A stretch of DNA of 6,917 nucleotides from Chloroflexota bacterium (GCA_021777365.1 JAJYDP010000265.1:1-6917); one strand, 5' to 3'; positions 1-6,140 are shown, counted from the first letter of the stretch. The notes: generated by a model not told the origin, from the letters alone. Numbers and translations are program-made.

Positions 1-108
1 CAGGTACATGAGCCCGATCTTCTTGTGGTCGGTGGTGGTGAGCCAGCCCAGCAGGTCCGCCCCGGCGCGGGGGCGCTCCGCGGGGCGGACGTCGGTCAGC
101 GCGGTCAT
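1..108 (-). CDS. ctaD: Cytochrome c oxidase subunit I, N-terminal 36 residues (cut by window edge)
   Basis: This is the beginning of the catalytic subunit of an aa3-type haem-copper oxidase, the membrane enzyme that reduces O2 to water and pumps protons. Only 36 codons are inside the window. The start is ATG at 108-106, and residues 24-36 read TTTDHKKIGLMYL, the highly conserved stretch just before helix 1 of subunit I. The haem and CuB ligands lie outside the window. The start overlaps the ctaC stop in an ATGA quartet, and an AGGGAG ribosome-binding site lies 6 nt upstream inside the ctaC tail, so translation is probably coupled to ctaC. The identity is strong from the motif and the position after subunit II. 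Whether the gene is intact, or fused to subunit III, cannot be seen. Confidence 0.94.
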   Translation of the reverse strand, partial: MTALTDVRPAERPRAGADLLGWLTTTDHKKIGLMYL

Positions 109-986
109 GGCACGCTCCCTGGAGACGGCGCGGACGATGGGGCCGACGACGGCGCGCCCGCGGCGGGCGACGGCGCTCCGGCGGACGAGGACCCGCCGGC
201 GGCGGACGACGACGCACCCGCGGCGGCCGGGGTTCCGCCGGCGACGGACGACGATCCCGACGCCCGCTGGGCGGCCAGCCAGGCCTGGAACTCCGGCGCC
301 GGCATGGCCCGCACCACGAATGTCATCTCGTCGTGGTAGAGGCCGCAGTAGCGGGCGCACTGGCCGCTCCAGGTGCCCGGCTGCTTGACGGTGAAGGCGA
401 AGCGGTTGGTGACCCCCGGGATGGCGTCACGCTTGAACAGGAAGTCCGGGACCCAGAAGGAATGGATCACGTCGGCCGAGGTGAGGACGATCTCCGTGGT
501 CTGCCCCGCCGGGAGGACGAGCTCGGGCGGGTGCCCGGTGGCGCCGTTCACCACCACCCCCTGGCCCTCGTACGTGAAGCGCCACGACCAGCGGTAGGCG
601 AGCACGTCCACGGTGAGCTGCGGGTTGCGCGGCACGGCGTCCACCGTGGACAGCGTGAGCAGCGTGAAGACCGACAGCGCCGCCACCGTGAGGAACGGGA
701 TCGCCGTCCAGGCGAACTCGAGGCGGTTGTTCTCGCGGACCTGGGTGGGGAGCTGGTCGCCCCGCCGGCGGTAGCGGATGATCGCCACGGTGGTCAGGAT
801 CCACACGATGGCCGCGACCACGCCCCCGGCCCAGAAGAAGAGCTGGTAGAGGTTGAAGGTCGCCTGGCCCTGCGTGGTCTCCGCCTGCGGCATGCAGCCG
901 CCGACCGCCAGCACGGCAGCCACGAGCAGCAGGAGTCGGCCGCGGCGTCCGATCCCGGTCGAGAGCCGCCGCCCGATCGCCGTCAT
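105..986 (-). CDS. ctaC: Cytochrome c oxidase subunit II (CuA subunit), lipoprotein type (coxB)
   Basis: This subunit receives electrons from cytochrome c at its CuA centre and passes them to haem a of subunit I. Numbering from ATG at 986 (293 aa): a lipoprotein signal ends in VGGC with the lipidated Cys at 31; transmembrane helices lie near 45-71 and 91-112. The second helix starts with EFAWTAIP, whose Glu90 matches the conserved Glu at the K-channel mouth. The aromatic patch AYRWSWRF is near 130-137. CuA ligands are His175 and the C-x3-C-x3-H-x2-M set Cys210, Cys214, His218, Met221. Arg212 occupies the place where the family usually has the Mg/Mn-binding Glu. A 52-residue Ala/Ser/Gly/Pro tail ends the protein, with no cytochrome c domain. 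The start could also be GTG at 989. GGAGG lies 6 nt before GTG and 9 nt before ATG, and both starts overlap the qcrB stop. Confidence 0.96.
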   Translation of the reverse strand: MTAIGRRLSTGIGRRGRLLLLVAAVLAVGGCMPQAETTQGQATFNLYQLFFWAGGVVAAIVWILTTVAIIRYRRRGDQLPTQVRENNRLEFAWTAIPFLTVAALSVFTLLTLSTVDAVPRNPQLTVDVLAYRWSWRFTYEGQGVVVNGATGHPPELVLPAGQTTEIVLTSADVIHSFWVPDFLFKRDAIPGVTNRFAFTVKQPGTWSGQCARYCGLYHDEMTFVVRAMPAPEFQAWLAAQRASGSSSVAGGTPAAAGASSSAAGGSSSAGAPSPAAGAPSSAPSSAPSPGSVP

Positions 987-2491
987 CACGGCTCGCCTCC
1001 CTGCCTGAGCGCGGCGCCGGGCCGCTCATCCCGGGCGGCACCGGGCGCATCGTCCACCGTGGTCTCCGCCGGCTCCTCGTGCACCTCCTCGAACCCGCCC
1101 CGCTCGTTGCGTCGCAGCGCGAGCCCCCCGGTCGGCGGCGCGGGCGCCAGGGCGCGGCTCTGCCATCCGCGCGCCAGGCTGTAGGTGACGAGCCAGCCGA
1201 CCACCGGCAGGACGAAGACCAGGACCCGGAAGGCCTCCGTGAGCGTCTCCACCGGGATCCCCAGCCAGGCACCGATCACGTCGTTGGCGCCCTCGAGCAT
1301 CAGGACAAGGAAGATCGCGAGCAACGCGATCCCCGTGGCGGTGCGCCAGGGCGATTCCCACGGCCAGTCGAGCAGGTTGTGCTCGCGGTGGTCACCGGTG
1401 ATCCGTGCCTCGAGGAAGGGCCATGCCCACAGGATCGCGAAGAGGACCCCGGGCACCACGGCGGCAGGGATGAACGGCTCCGGGATGGTGATCCCGAAGA
1501 GCGTGATCTGCCATCCCGGCGCCAGCCGCAGGAGGCCGTCGAGCCAGCCGATGTAGTAGTCCGGCTGCGCGGGCGACGCCGCCGTGTACGGCAGGTAGGG
1601 CCCGTACTGCCAGACCGGGTTGATCTGGAAGAGGCCACCCAGCAGCGCGACCACGGCGACGGTCAGGAGGAGCAGCCCGGCGGACCGGAAGATCTGCCCG
1701 GGCCAGAACGCGAGCCCCACGACGTTCTCCTCCGTCGCGCCCGGCTCCTTGTACTGGGTGTGCTTCTGCAGCCAGACGATCAGGATGTGGATCGAGATGC
1801 CCCCGATGAGCGCGCCGGGGAGGAGCATCACGTGGATCACGAAGAGGCGGCTGATGAACCCGGCGGCCGGGAACGGCCCGCCGAAGAGCAGGGATGCCAG
1901 CCACGGACCGACGAAGGGGATGGAGAGGGCGACGGAGTAGGCGATGCGCAGGCCGGTGCCGGAGAGGAGATCGTCCGGGAGCGAGTAGCCGGAGAAGCCC
2001 TCGCCGAGGGCGATGATCAGCAGCCCGAACCCGATGATCCAGTTCAGCTCCCGGGGCCGCCGGAACGCACCGGTGAAGAAGATGCGCGCCATGTGGACGA
2101 GGATCGCGGCCACGAAGACCAGCGCGGTCCAGTGGTGGATCTGGCGCATCAGCAGCCCCGCCTTCACCACGAAGCTCAGCTGCATGACGGAGGCGAACGC
2201 GGTCGAGACGGTCGCGCCGTCGAGGGGCCCGTACGGACCGCGGTACGTGGTGGGCGTCGTGTCGGGCCGGAAGAAGAGGGTGAGGTAGGTGCCGGTCAGG
2301 AGAAGGACCACGAACGAGAACGCGGCGACCTCGCCCAGCAGGAAGGACCAGTGGTCGGGGAAGACCTTCTGGAAGGCGGTCCGGCCGAACGTCACGAGCC
2401 CGGTGCGATCGTCGACGAAGCGGGCCGCCGGGCCGACCACCGGGATCCCCTCACCGGGCGCCGACGGGGCCTGTCGCGGGCTGGTCGTCAT
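986..2491 (-). CDS. qcrB: Menaquinol:cytochrome c reductase, cytochrome b subunit
   Basis: Membrane cytochrome b of the bcc complex; it oxidises menaquinol and carries electrons across the membrane on two b haems. The protein is 501 aa from ATG at 2491, with GGAG 6 nt upstream. The early motif HWSFLLGE (47-54) is typical of actinobacterial QcrB. Probable haem ligands are His119 and His133 (RQIHHW ... HMARIF) and His220 and His235 (VIHVML ... IHILIVW). The second pair has 14 residues between the histidines, the cytochrome b6-like spacing, not the 13 of mitochondrial cytochrome b. GYSLPDDLLSGTG is at 168-180. The quinol-site PEWY motif appears as PDYY (310-313). Further C-terminal helices lie near 342-358, 384-400 and 420-440. 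A hydrophilic, acidic tail of about 55 residues ends the protein. It is 17 nt downstream of qcrA. The frame stays open far upstream across qcrA, but that part is not cytochrome b. Confidence 0.97.
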   Translation of the reverse strand: MTTSPRQAPSAPGEGIPVVGPAARFVDDRTGLVTFGRTAFQKVFPDHWSFLLGEVAAFSFVVLLLTGTYLTLFFRPDTTPTTYRGPYGPLDGATVSTAFASVMQLSFVVKAGLLMRQIHHWTALVFVAAILVHMARIFFTGAFRRPRELNWIIGFGLLIIALGEGFSGYSLPDDLLSGTGLRIAYSVALSIPFVGPWLASLLFGGPFPAAGFISRLFVIHVMLLPGALIGGISIHILIVWLQKHTQYKEPGATEENVVGLAFWPGQIFRSAGLLLLTVAVVALLGGLFQINPVWQYGPYLPYTAASPAQPDYYIGWLDGLLRLAPGWQITLFGITIPEPFIPAAVVPGVLFAILWAWPFLEARITGDHREHNLLDWPWESPWRTATGIALLAIFLVLMLEGANDVIGAWLGIPVETLTEAFRVLVFVLPVVGWLVTYSLARGWQSRALAPAPPTGGLALRRNERGGFEEVHEEPAETTVDDAPGAARDERPGAALRQGGEP

Positions 2492-2508
2492 CTCGTGCTC
2501 CGCCCCGC

Positions 2509-3438
2509 TCACGCTCCACCGCCCGACGTCATGTTCCAGAAGGACGGTCCCACCGGCTCCGGGAAGTCCCCCAGGGCCACGAACGTGCCATCGGGCTGGA
2601 GCTGGATTGGGAGCTGCGGCAGCGCCCGCGCCGCCGGCCCGAAGGTGGGCTGCGCGCCGTCGAGGACGTCGAACGTCGACTGGTGGCAGGGGCAGATCAG
2701 GGCGTGCTGGATGGCGCGGTACAGGCCCACCGGGCACCCCGCGTGGGTGCACACCTTGGAGTAGGCGACGTACCCGTCCGGCGCCCAGGACGCGCGGGCG
2801 GCCGGCAGGTGGAGCAGGTCCGTTGGAACCCGGATCAGGAGCGTCTGGGCCATCGCGTCGCCGGGGGCGCCCTCGGGGAAGACCGTGACCACGCCGCCGA
2901 TCGCGAGCTGGTCTGCGTTGACGGGGTTCCCGTCCACGTCCACGAGCCGCGAGCCCTTCCTCCACTTGGTGACGAACAGTTCGCGTCCCGGCGCGGGCCC
3001 GAGCGACAGCGCGGGGACCACCAGCGCGGCGCCCAGGCCCGCCAGCGCGGTGCCCAGGAACCCCAGGAGCACGTGACGCCGGGTGAACCCGCCCTCCGCC
3101 TCGCGCATGGCCGCCTCGGCCTCGGATACCTCCGCCGCCGGCTCCGGCCGGAGCGCATGTCGCGCCTCGATCGTCCGCCGGGTCGGCAGCAGGCGCTGCG
3201 CCCAGAGCACGACCCCGGCGCCCAGGCCGGCGAAGGCGAGTGCAAGGAGGACTCCCTGGACCTGCGTGCCGGCGTTGACCGCGTAGGCGATCACGAAGCC
3301 GATGCCCGCCACGAACGTCAGGACGAACAGGGCCCCGACGATGATCTCGGCCCTGGTCTCCTGCGGCGTCTTCGGGCGCGGCCGGACCCGCGGTCCCGCG
3401 TACCCGGGCTCCGGGCGACCGATCTGCCCGGCCGTCAT
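2509..3438 (-). CDS. qcrA: Menaquinol:cytochrome c reductase, Rieske 2Fe-2S subunit (three-helix type)
   Basis: This subunit takes the first electron from menaquinol and passes it to cytochrome c (QcrC). It is 309 aa from ATG at 3438, with GGGAGG 9 nt upstream. Three hydrophobic segments lie near 31-54, 61-81 and 122-146, the actinobacterial arrangement, instead of the single anchor of most Rieske proteins. The Rieske fold follows: box I CTHAGC at 230-235 (ligands Cys230 and His232, disulfide Cys235) and box II CPCHQS at 249-254 (ligands Cys249 and His252, disulfide Cys251). A later FGPAAR (266-271) fits the proline-containing loop near the cluster. A twin-arginine pair (Arg120-Arg121) sits just before helix 3, as expected if the folded cluster domain is moved by the Tat system. 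It lies 43 nt after qcrC and 17 nt before qcrB. Confidence 0.96.
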   Translation of the reverse strand: MTAGQIGRPEPGYAGPRVRPRPKTPQETRAEIIVGALFVLTFVAGIGFVIAYAVNAGTQVQGVLLALAFAGLGAGVVLWAQRLLPTRRTIEARHALRPEPAAEVSEAEAAMREAEGGFTRRHVLLGFLGTALAGLGAALVVPALSLGPAPGRELFVTKWRKGSRLVDVDGNPVNADQLAIGGVVTVFPEGAPGDAMAQTLLIRVPTDLLHLPAARASWAPDGYVAYSKVCTHAGCPVGLYRAIQHALICPCHQSTFDVLDGAQPTFGPAARALPQLPIQLQPDGTFVALGDFPEPVGPSFWNMTSGGGA

Positions 3439-3481
3439 GGGCGCTGCCCTCCCGCACCACCGGTGCGCTGCGCGCCGCCGA

Positions 3482-4405
3482 TCACTCGTGCGTCCTCCGT
3501 GCCACGAACAGCGCCACGACGAGGAGCAGGACGATCCCCACGGAACCCGCCACGAACCCTTCCGGCACCGGGCCGAGGCCGCCGAGCGAGAACCCGCCCG
3601 GGGCCGTCGTGGTCTGCAGGAACTGCACGTACGCGGCGATCTGGTCGATCTGCTGGATCGGGAGCCGGAAGACCGGCATCGGGCCCGGGCCCGTCAGCAT
3701 GGCCTCGCCGATGGTGGAAGGCGCCGCGTTGTGCAGGCTGGGGGCGATGAACCCGCCGCCCACGGAGTCGCCGGATGCGTCCGCGCCGTGGCACGCGGCG
3801 CAGGTGTTGATGAAGAGCTGGCGGCCGGCCGCGATGTCGGCACCCTGCGTGTCGACCGGCGGGATGGTGGGACCCGGCGCGATCTGCGCGACGTAGTCAA
3901 CCAGCGACTGGATCTGTGACGGGGAGAGGACCGGCGGCCGCTGCTGGGAGGGCACGCCGTTCTCGGGCAGCGGCATGCGGCCGGTGTACAGGGCGTAGGC
4001 GGCGCCGGCGGCTCCCTGGCCCTGCAGGCTGGGACCGGCGCCCGAGACGCCCTGGCCGCTCACGCCGTGGCAGGCCGCGCAGGTCTGCATGTAGAGCGCG
4101 CGGCCCGCCCCGAGGTCACCGCCCGACTGGACGGTGGCGGCAGATGCCGCAACGGCGCCCTGGGCCCCCGACGGCGTGCCGGAGGACGCGGCCTGACCGG
4201 CCGCGGAGCCACCACCCAGCAGCGCGAGGACCGCGACGGCGCCGATGGCCGCGATGATGGTCAGCCCGGCGACAGAGCGCCCCAGTGGGCTCCTGCGCCG
4301 GTGGTCGGCGGGACGCGATGTGGCCGGACCCTCACCCGACGGCCTCCCCGGAACGGGCGATGCCTCCGGCGCACCGTGCGTCCTGCCCTCTCGTGGCAGG
4401 GACAC
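3482..4405 (-). CDS. qcrC: Menaquinol:cytochrome c reductase, diheme cytochrome c subunit
   Basis: Membrane-anchored cytochrome cc; in actinobacteria it replaces both cytochrome c1 and soluble cytochrome c, linking the Rieske protein to CuA of the oxidase. It is 307 aa from GTG at 4405. That is the only ATG, GTG or TTG in frame between the ribosome-binding site (GAGGAGG, about 10 nt upstream) and the first membrane helix, so the long open frame further upstream is not part of it. A basic, Pro-rich cytoplasmic N-terminus of about 43 residues leads to helix 1 (44-65). Haem site 1 is CAACH at 109-113 with Met144 (GRMPLP) as likely sixth ligand. Haem site 2 is CAACH at 202-206 with Met243 (GPMPVF). 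A C-terminal anchor spans about 284-302 and ends in ARRTHE. It is the first gene of the operon, so a promoter should lie in the upstream divergent region. Confidence 0.95.
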   Translation of the reverse strand: MSLPREGRTHGAPEASPVPGRPSGEGPATSRPADHRRRSPLGRSVAGLTIIAAIGAVAVLALLGGGSAAGQAASSGTPSGAQGAVAASAATVQSGGDLGAGRALYMQTCAACHGVSGQGVSGAGPSLQGQGAAGAAYALYTGRMPLPENGVPSQQRPPVLSPSQIQSLVDYVAQIAPGPTIPPVDTQGADIAAGRQLFINTCAACHGADASGDSVGGGFIAPSLHNAAPSTIGEAMLTGPGPMPVFRLPIQQIDQIAAYVQFLQTTTAPGGFSLGGLGPVPEGFVAGSVGIVLLLVVALFVARRTHE

Positions 4406-4491
4406 GAACGACGGACCTCCTCGGCAACACGGTGGCCGCTGCCCGGGCGCGGGGAAACGGGCAGCAACCTCGCCAATCGATCGAGACGCGG

Positions 4492-4516
4492 GGCCGTGGC
4501 TCCGTGGGCCACGGCC
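4492..4516. repeat. Perfect 9-bp inverted repeat in the qcrC/add spacer
   Basis: GGCCGTGGC (4492-4500) and its exact reverse complement GCCACGGCC (4508-4516) are separated by 7 nt. The structure would form a stable hairpin in RNA or a dyad operator in DNA. No T-run follows on either strand, so it is not a standard intrinsic terminator, and the two flanking genes diverge, so no terminator is needed here. It lies about 90 bp before the qcrC start. A role in regulating the operon is inference. Confidence 0.6.
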
Positions 4517-4648
4517 TGACTGCTGGACTGCCGGCGTCGCCGAGGTGTCGGGACGCCATCCGGGAGAGTACCAGAAGTCCGCCAGCGTCCGCCTGCACGG
4601 GCGTGCCCCGACCCCGGACGGCGCTGCCGCCGCTCGCCGGCGTCGTCC

Positions 4649-4666
4649 GGGAGGTACGCTCTCGGC
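4649..4666 (+). promoter_or_regulatory. add start signals: TACGCT -10-like box overlapping a GGGAGG motif
   Basis: TACGCT at 4655-4660 fits the TANNNT form of a -10 box. Six bases separate it from the GTG, so transcription starting at the usual distance would begin on the start codon itself, giving a leaderless mRNA. GGGAGG at 4649-4654 could instead act as a ribosome-binding site, but its 12-nt spacing is long, and it would be absent from a leaderless transcript. No clear -35 element is visible. Which signal is used cannot be decided from sequence. Confidence 0.4.
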
Positions 4667-5737
4667 GTGCTCACCATCGACACCATCCGCCGCGCGCCCA
4701 AGGTCCTCCTGCACGATCACCTCGACGGCGGCCTGCGCCCGGCCACGCTGATCGAGCTCGCCCGGGACGTCGGGTACCGGGGCCTCCCGACCGAGGACCC
4801 GGGGGAGCTCGCGGCGATCATCCAGCGGGGCGCGGACCGCAAGAGCCTGGAGCTGTACCTGGAAGGGTTCGCGCACACCGTGGCCGTGATGCAGACCCGG
4901 GATGCGCTGGTCCGCGTCGCTGCCGAGTGCGCGGAGGACCTGGCCGCCGACGGGATCGTGTACGCGGAGGTGCGCCACGCCCCGGAGCTGTCCACCGAGC
5001 GCGGGCTCTCCCTGGACGAGGTGGTGGACGCGATCCTGGAGGGCTTCCGGCAGGGCAGCGAGGGGCGCGGCATCACCGTCCGGTTCATCGCCACCGCCAT
5101 GCGCACCGCGGCCCGTTCGCTGGAGATCGCCAGGCTCGCCGTGCGCCATCGCGACGAGGGCGTGGTCGGGTTCGACATCGCCGGCGCGGAGGCCGGGTTC
5201 CCGCCCAGCCGCCACCTGGATGCCTTCCAGTTGATCCAGCACGAGAACTTCCATATCACGATCCACGCCGGCGAGAGCTTCGGGCTCCCCTCGATCTGGG
5301 AGGCGCTGCAGTGGTGCGGTGCCGAGCGGCTCGGCCACGGCGTGCGGATCGTGGACGACATCACCACGGGGCCGGACGGGCAGCCGGTGCTCGGGCGCCT
5401 GGCCGCCTACGTCCGGGACCGCCGCGTGCCGCTGGAGATGTGCCCCTCCTCCAACGTGCACACGGGAGCGGCGGCCAGCATCCGCGAGCACCCCATCGAG
5501 CTGCTGCGGCGGCTCCGTTTCCGGGTCACCGTCAACACCGACAACCGGCTGATGAGCGGGGTGACCCTCTCCGGCGAGCTCGCGCTCCTGGCCGAGACCT
5601 TCGGGCTCGGGCTGGACGACATGGAGTGGCTGACCCTCAACGCCATGAAGAGCGCGTTCTGCCACTTCGACGAGCGGCTGACCCTCATCAACGAGACGAT
5701 CAAGCCCGCCTACGCGCGCCTGCGTTACGCGATCTGA
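4667..5737 (+). CDS. add: Adenosine deaminase
   Basis: Zinc-dependent cytoplasmic enzyme of purine salvage; it hydrolyses adenosine or deoxyadenosine to inosine or deoxyinosine plus ammonia. It is 356 aa, a normal length for the family, from GTG at 4667; the next residues ([13 protein letters not shown]) match the usual N-terminus of actinobacterial Add. Visible active-site motifs are H-D-H (His16 and His18, zinc), IAGAE (171-175), HAGE (His200 zinc, Glu203 catalytic acid), GHGV (His224, catalytic) and NTDN (Asp292 zinc, then Asn293). The residue after the zinc Asp is Asp in animal enzymes but Asn in actinobacterial ones, so this is a lineage trait. [11 protein letters not shown] (258-268) is also characteristic. 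No signal peptide is present. It stands alone on the plus strand, diverging from the respiratory operon, with no evident functional link to it. Confidence 0.96.
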   Translation: MLTIDTIRRAPKVLLHDHLDGGLRPATLIELARDVGYRGLPTEDPGELAAIIQRGADRKSLELYLEGFAHTVAVMQTRDALVRVAAECAEDLAADGIVYAEVRHAPELSTERGLSLDEVVDAILEGFRQGSEGRGITVRFIATAMRTAARSLEIARLAVRHRDEGVVGFDIAGAEAGFPPSRHLDAFQLIQHENFHITIHAGESFGLPSIWEALQWCGAERLGHGVRIVDDITTGPDGQPVLGRLAAYVRDRRVPLEMCPSSNVHTGAAASIREHPIELLRRLRFRVTVNTDNRLMSGVTLSGELALLAETFGLGLDDMEWLTLNAMKSAFCHFDERLTLINETIKPAYARLRYAI

Positions 5738-5999
5738 CGGCGCCGCAGCCTGAAGGAGCCGCAGCGCCGGCGGCGTTCCCGCAGCGGCCTGCGCCGCTCC
5801 GGCCGTCGGCTGCCGGCCCGCTGATCGTGGCGCCTTCGCGCGAGCCACCCCCGCCGGGCCACCGGCGCCCGGCCTTCCCCGCGCCATCCCCGCCGGGTCA
5901 TCCTCCATGCCGCACGGCCCGGGCCGCCGGCGCGTCGCCCCCGCGCGCGGGCGCGCCGTTCGGCCCATGGCCAGACCCGGTCTGGGCCCCCAAAAGTGA

Positions 6000-6061
6000 G
6001 TCCCATATGTGACTTTCGGCCCTTCACAGTGTTCCCAAAAGCAACCTCGCTGATGTACTCT
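6000..6061 (+). promoter_or_regulatory. Candidate promoter and operator patch for the repeat-protein gene
   Basis: This A/T-richer patch stands out from its surroundings. A possible promoter is TTCCCA (6032-6037) with TACTCT (6056-6061) 18 nt downstream; both are weak matches. Upstream lies an imperfect 14-bp palindrome centred on CATATG (6000-6013; one mismatched base pair). TGTGA (6008-6012) also faces TCACA (6024-6028) across 11 bp, and CCCAAAAG occurs twice (5989-5996 and 6034-6041). These are typical of protein-binding sites, but no specific regulator can be named. Confidence 0.35.
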
Positions 6062-6068
6062 TCGTGGC

Positions 6069-6100
6069 GTCCGGACGTTGACGCGTCCCCACGTCCGGGC
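6069..6100 (+). repeat. Inverted repeat in the leader of the repeat-protein gene
   Basis: CCGGACGT (6071-6078) pairs exactly with ACGTCCGG (6091-6098) across a 12-nt loop. In RNA the stem extends by one G-U and one G-C pair to 10 bp. The left arm is itself within a perfect 10-bp palindrome CGTCCGGACG (6068-6077), and a second palindrome GACGCGTC (6080-6087) covers part of the loop. It ends 40 bp before the start codon and has no T-run, so an operator or mRNA leader structure is more likely than a terminator. Confidence 0.55.
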
Positions 6101-6112
6101 CAGAGTGCGGGC

Positions 6113-6125
6113 GTGCCTCGGGCAC
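6113..6125 (+). repeat. Short perfect hairpin just before the ribosome-binding site
   Basis: GTGCC (6113-6117) and GGCAC (6121-6125) form a 5-bp stem with a TCG loop. It ends 4 nt before the AGGAGG ribosome-binding site (6130-6135), close enough to affect ribosome access. It may equally be chance in GC-rich DNA. Confidence 0.35.
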
Positions 6126-6140
6126 AGTCAGGAGGACGCG

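Larger units (their letters stand above)
4406..4666. other. Divergent intergenic region between qcrC and add
   Basis: This 261-bp spacer must hold the promoter of the respiratory operon (leftward) and that of add (rightward). It contains the qcrC ribosome-binding site next to its left edge, an 8-bp palindrome TCGATCGA at 4477-4484, a strong inverted repeat at 4492-4516 and the add start signals at its right end. A leftward TACTCT (reverse complement of 4565-4570) fits the loose TANNNT pattern of a -10 box, but no good -35 partner is visible. If it were used, qcrC mRNA would have a leader of about 150 nt that includes the hairpin. I see no credible gene here. Confidence 0.6.
5738..6140. other. 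Intergenic region between add and the repeat-protein gene
   Basis: I find no credible gene in these 403 bp; the open frames are Arg/Pro-rich readings of GC-rich DNA. The first 250 bp are very GC-rich and include weak hairpins (GTGGC/GCCAC at 5827-5848) and a diverged 20-bp direct repeat (5844-5863 and 5883-5902). CCAGAC-CCG-GTCTGG (5971-5985) forms a 6-bp hairpin but has no T-run, so no standard terminator for add can be called. Composition changes at about 5990-6060, which is much richer in A and T and probably holds the promoter of the downstream gene. Two more inverted repeats lie between that patch and the start codon. Confidence 0.65.

Noticed and set aside
1079..2764. Long plus-strand open frame (561 codons) opposite qcrB and qcrA
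   Set aside because: Its product is dominated by Arg, Glu, Asp and Gly with no domain, and it mirrors codons of the real genes on the other strand.
2492..3460. Upstream in-frame extension of qcrB across qcrA
   Set aside because: The frame is open only because of high GC. Its translation is Arg/Gly/Pro-rich without family features, while qcrA in the other frame has complete Rieske motifs.
5827..5848. Intrinsic terminator for add
   Set aside because: A GC-rich hairpin can form, but no T-run follows. The same holds for the 5971-5985 hairpin, so neither is called.
4406..5968. Upstream in-frame extension of qcrC opposite add
   Set aside because: It is antisense to the well-supported add gene and reaches into non-coding DNA. 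A GTG with a ribosome-binding site at 4405 explains the true start.
4285..6012. Long plus-strand open frame overlapping add in another frame
   Set aside because: It overlaps a complete adenosine deaminase in a different frame and is low-complexity Arg/Ala/Pro.
6008..6028. CRP/FNR-type binding site (TGTGA ... TCACA)
   Set aside because: The half-sites are 11 bp apart, not the 6 bp required for a CRP site, so it is noted only as a generic dyad.
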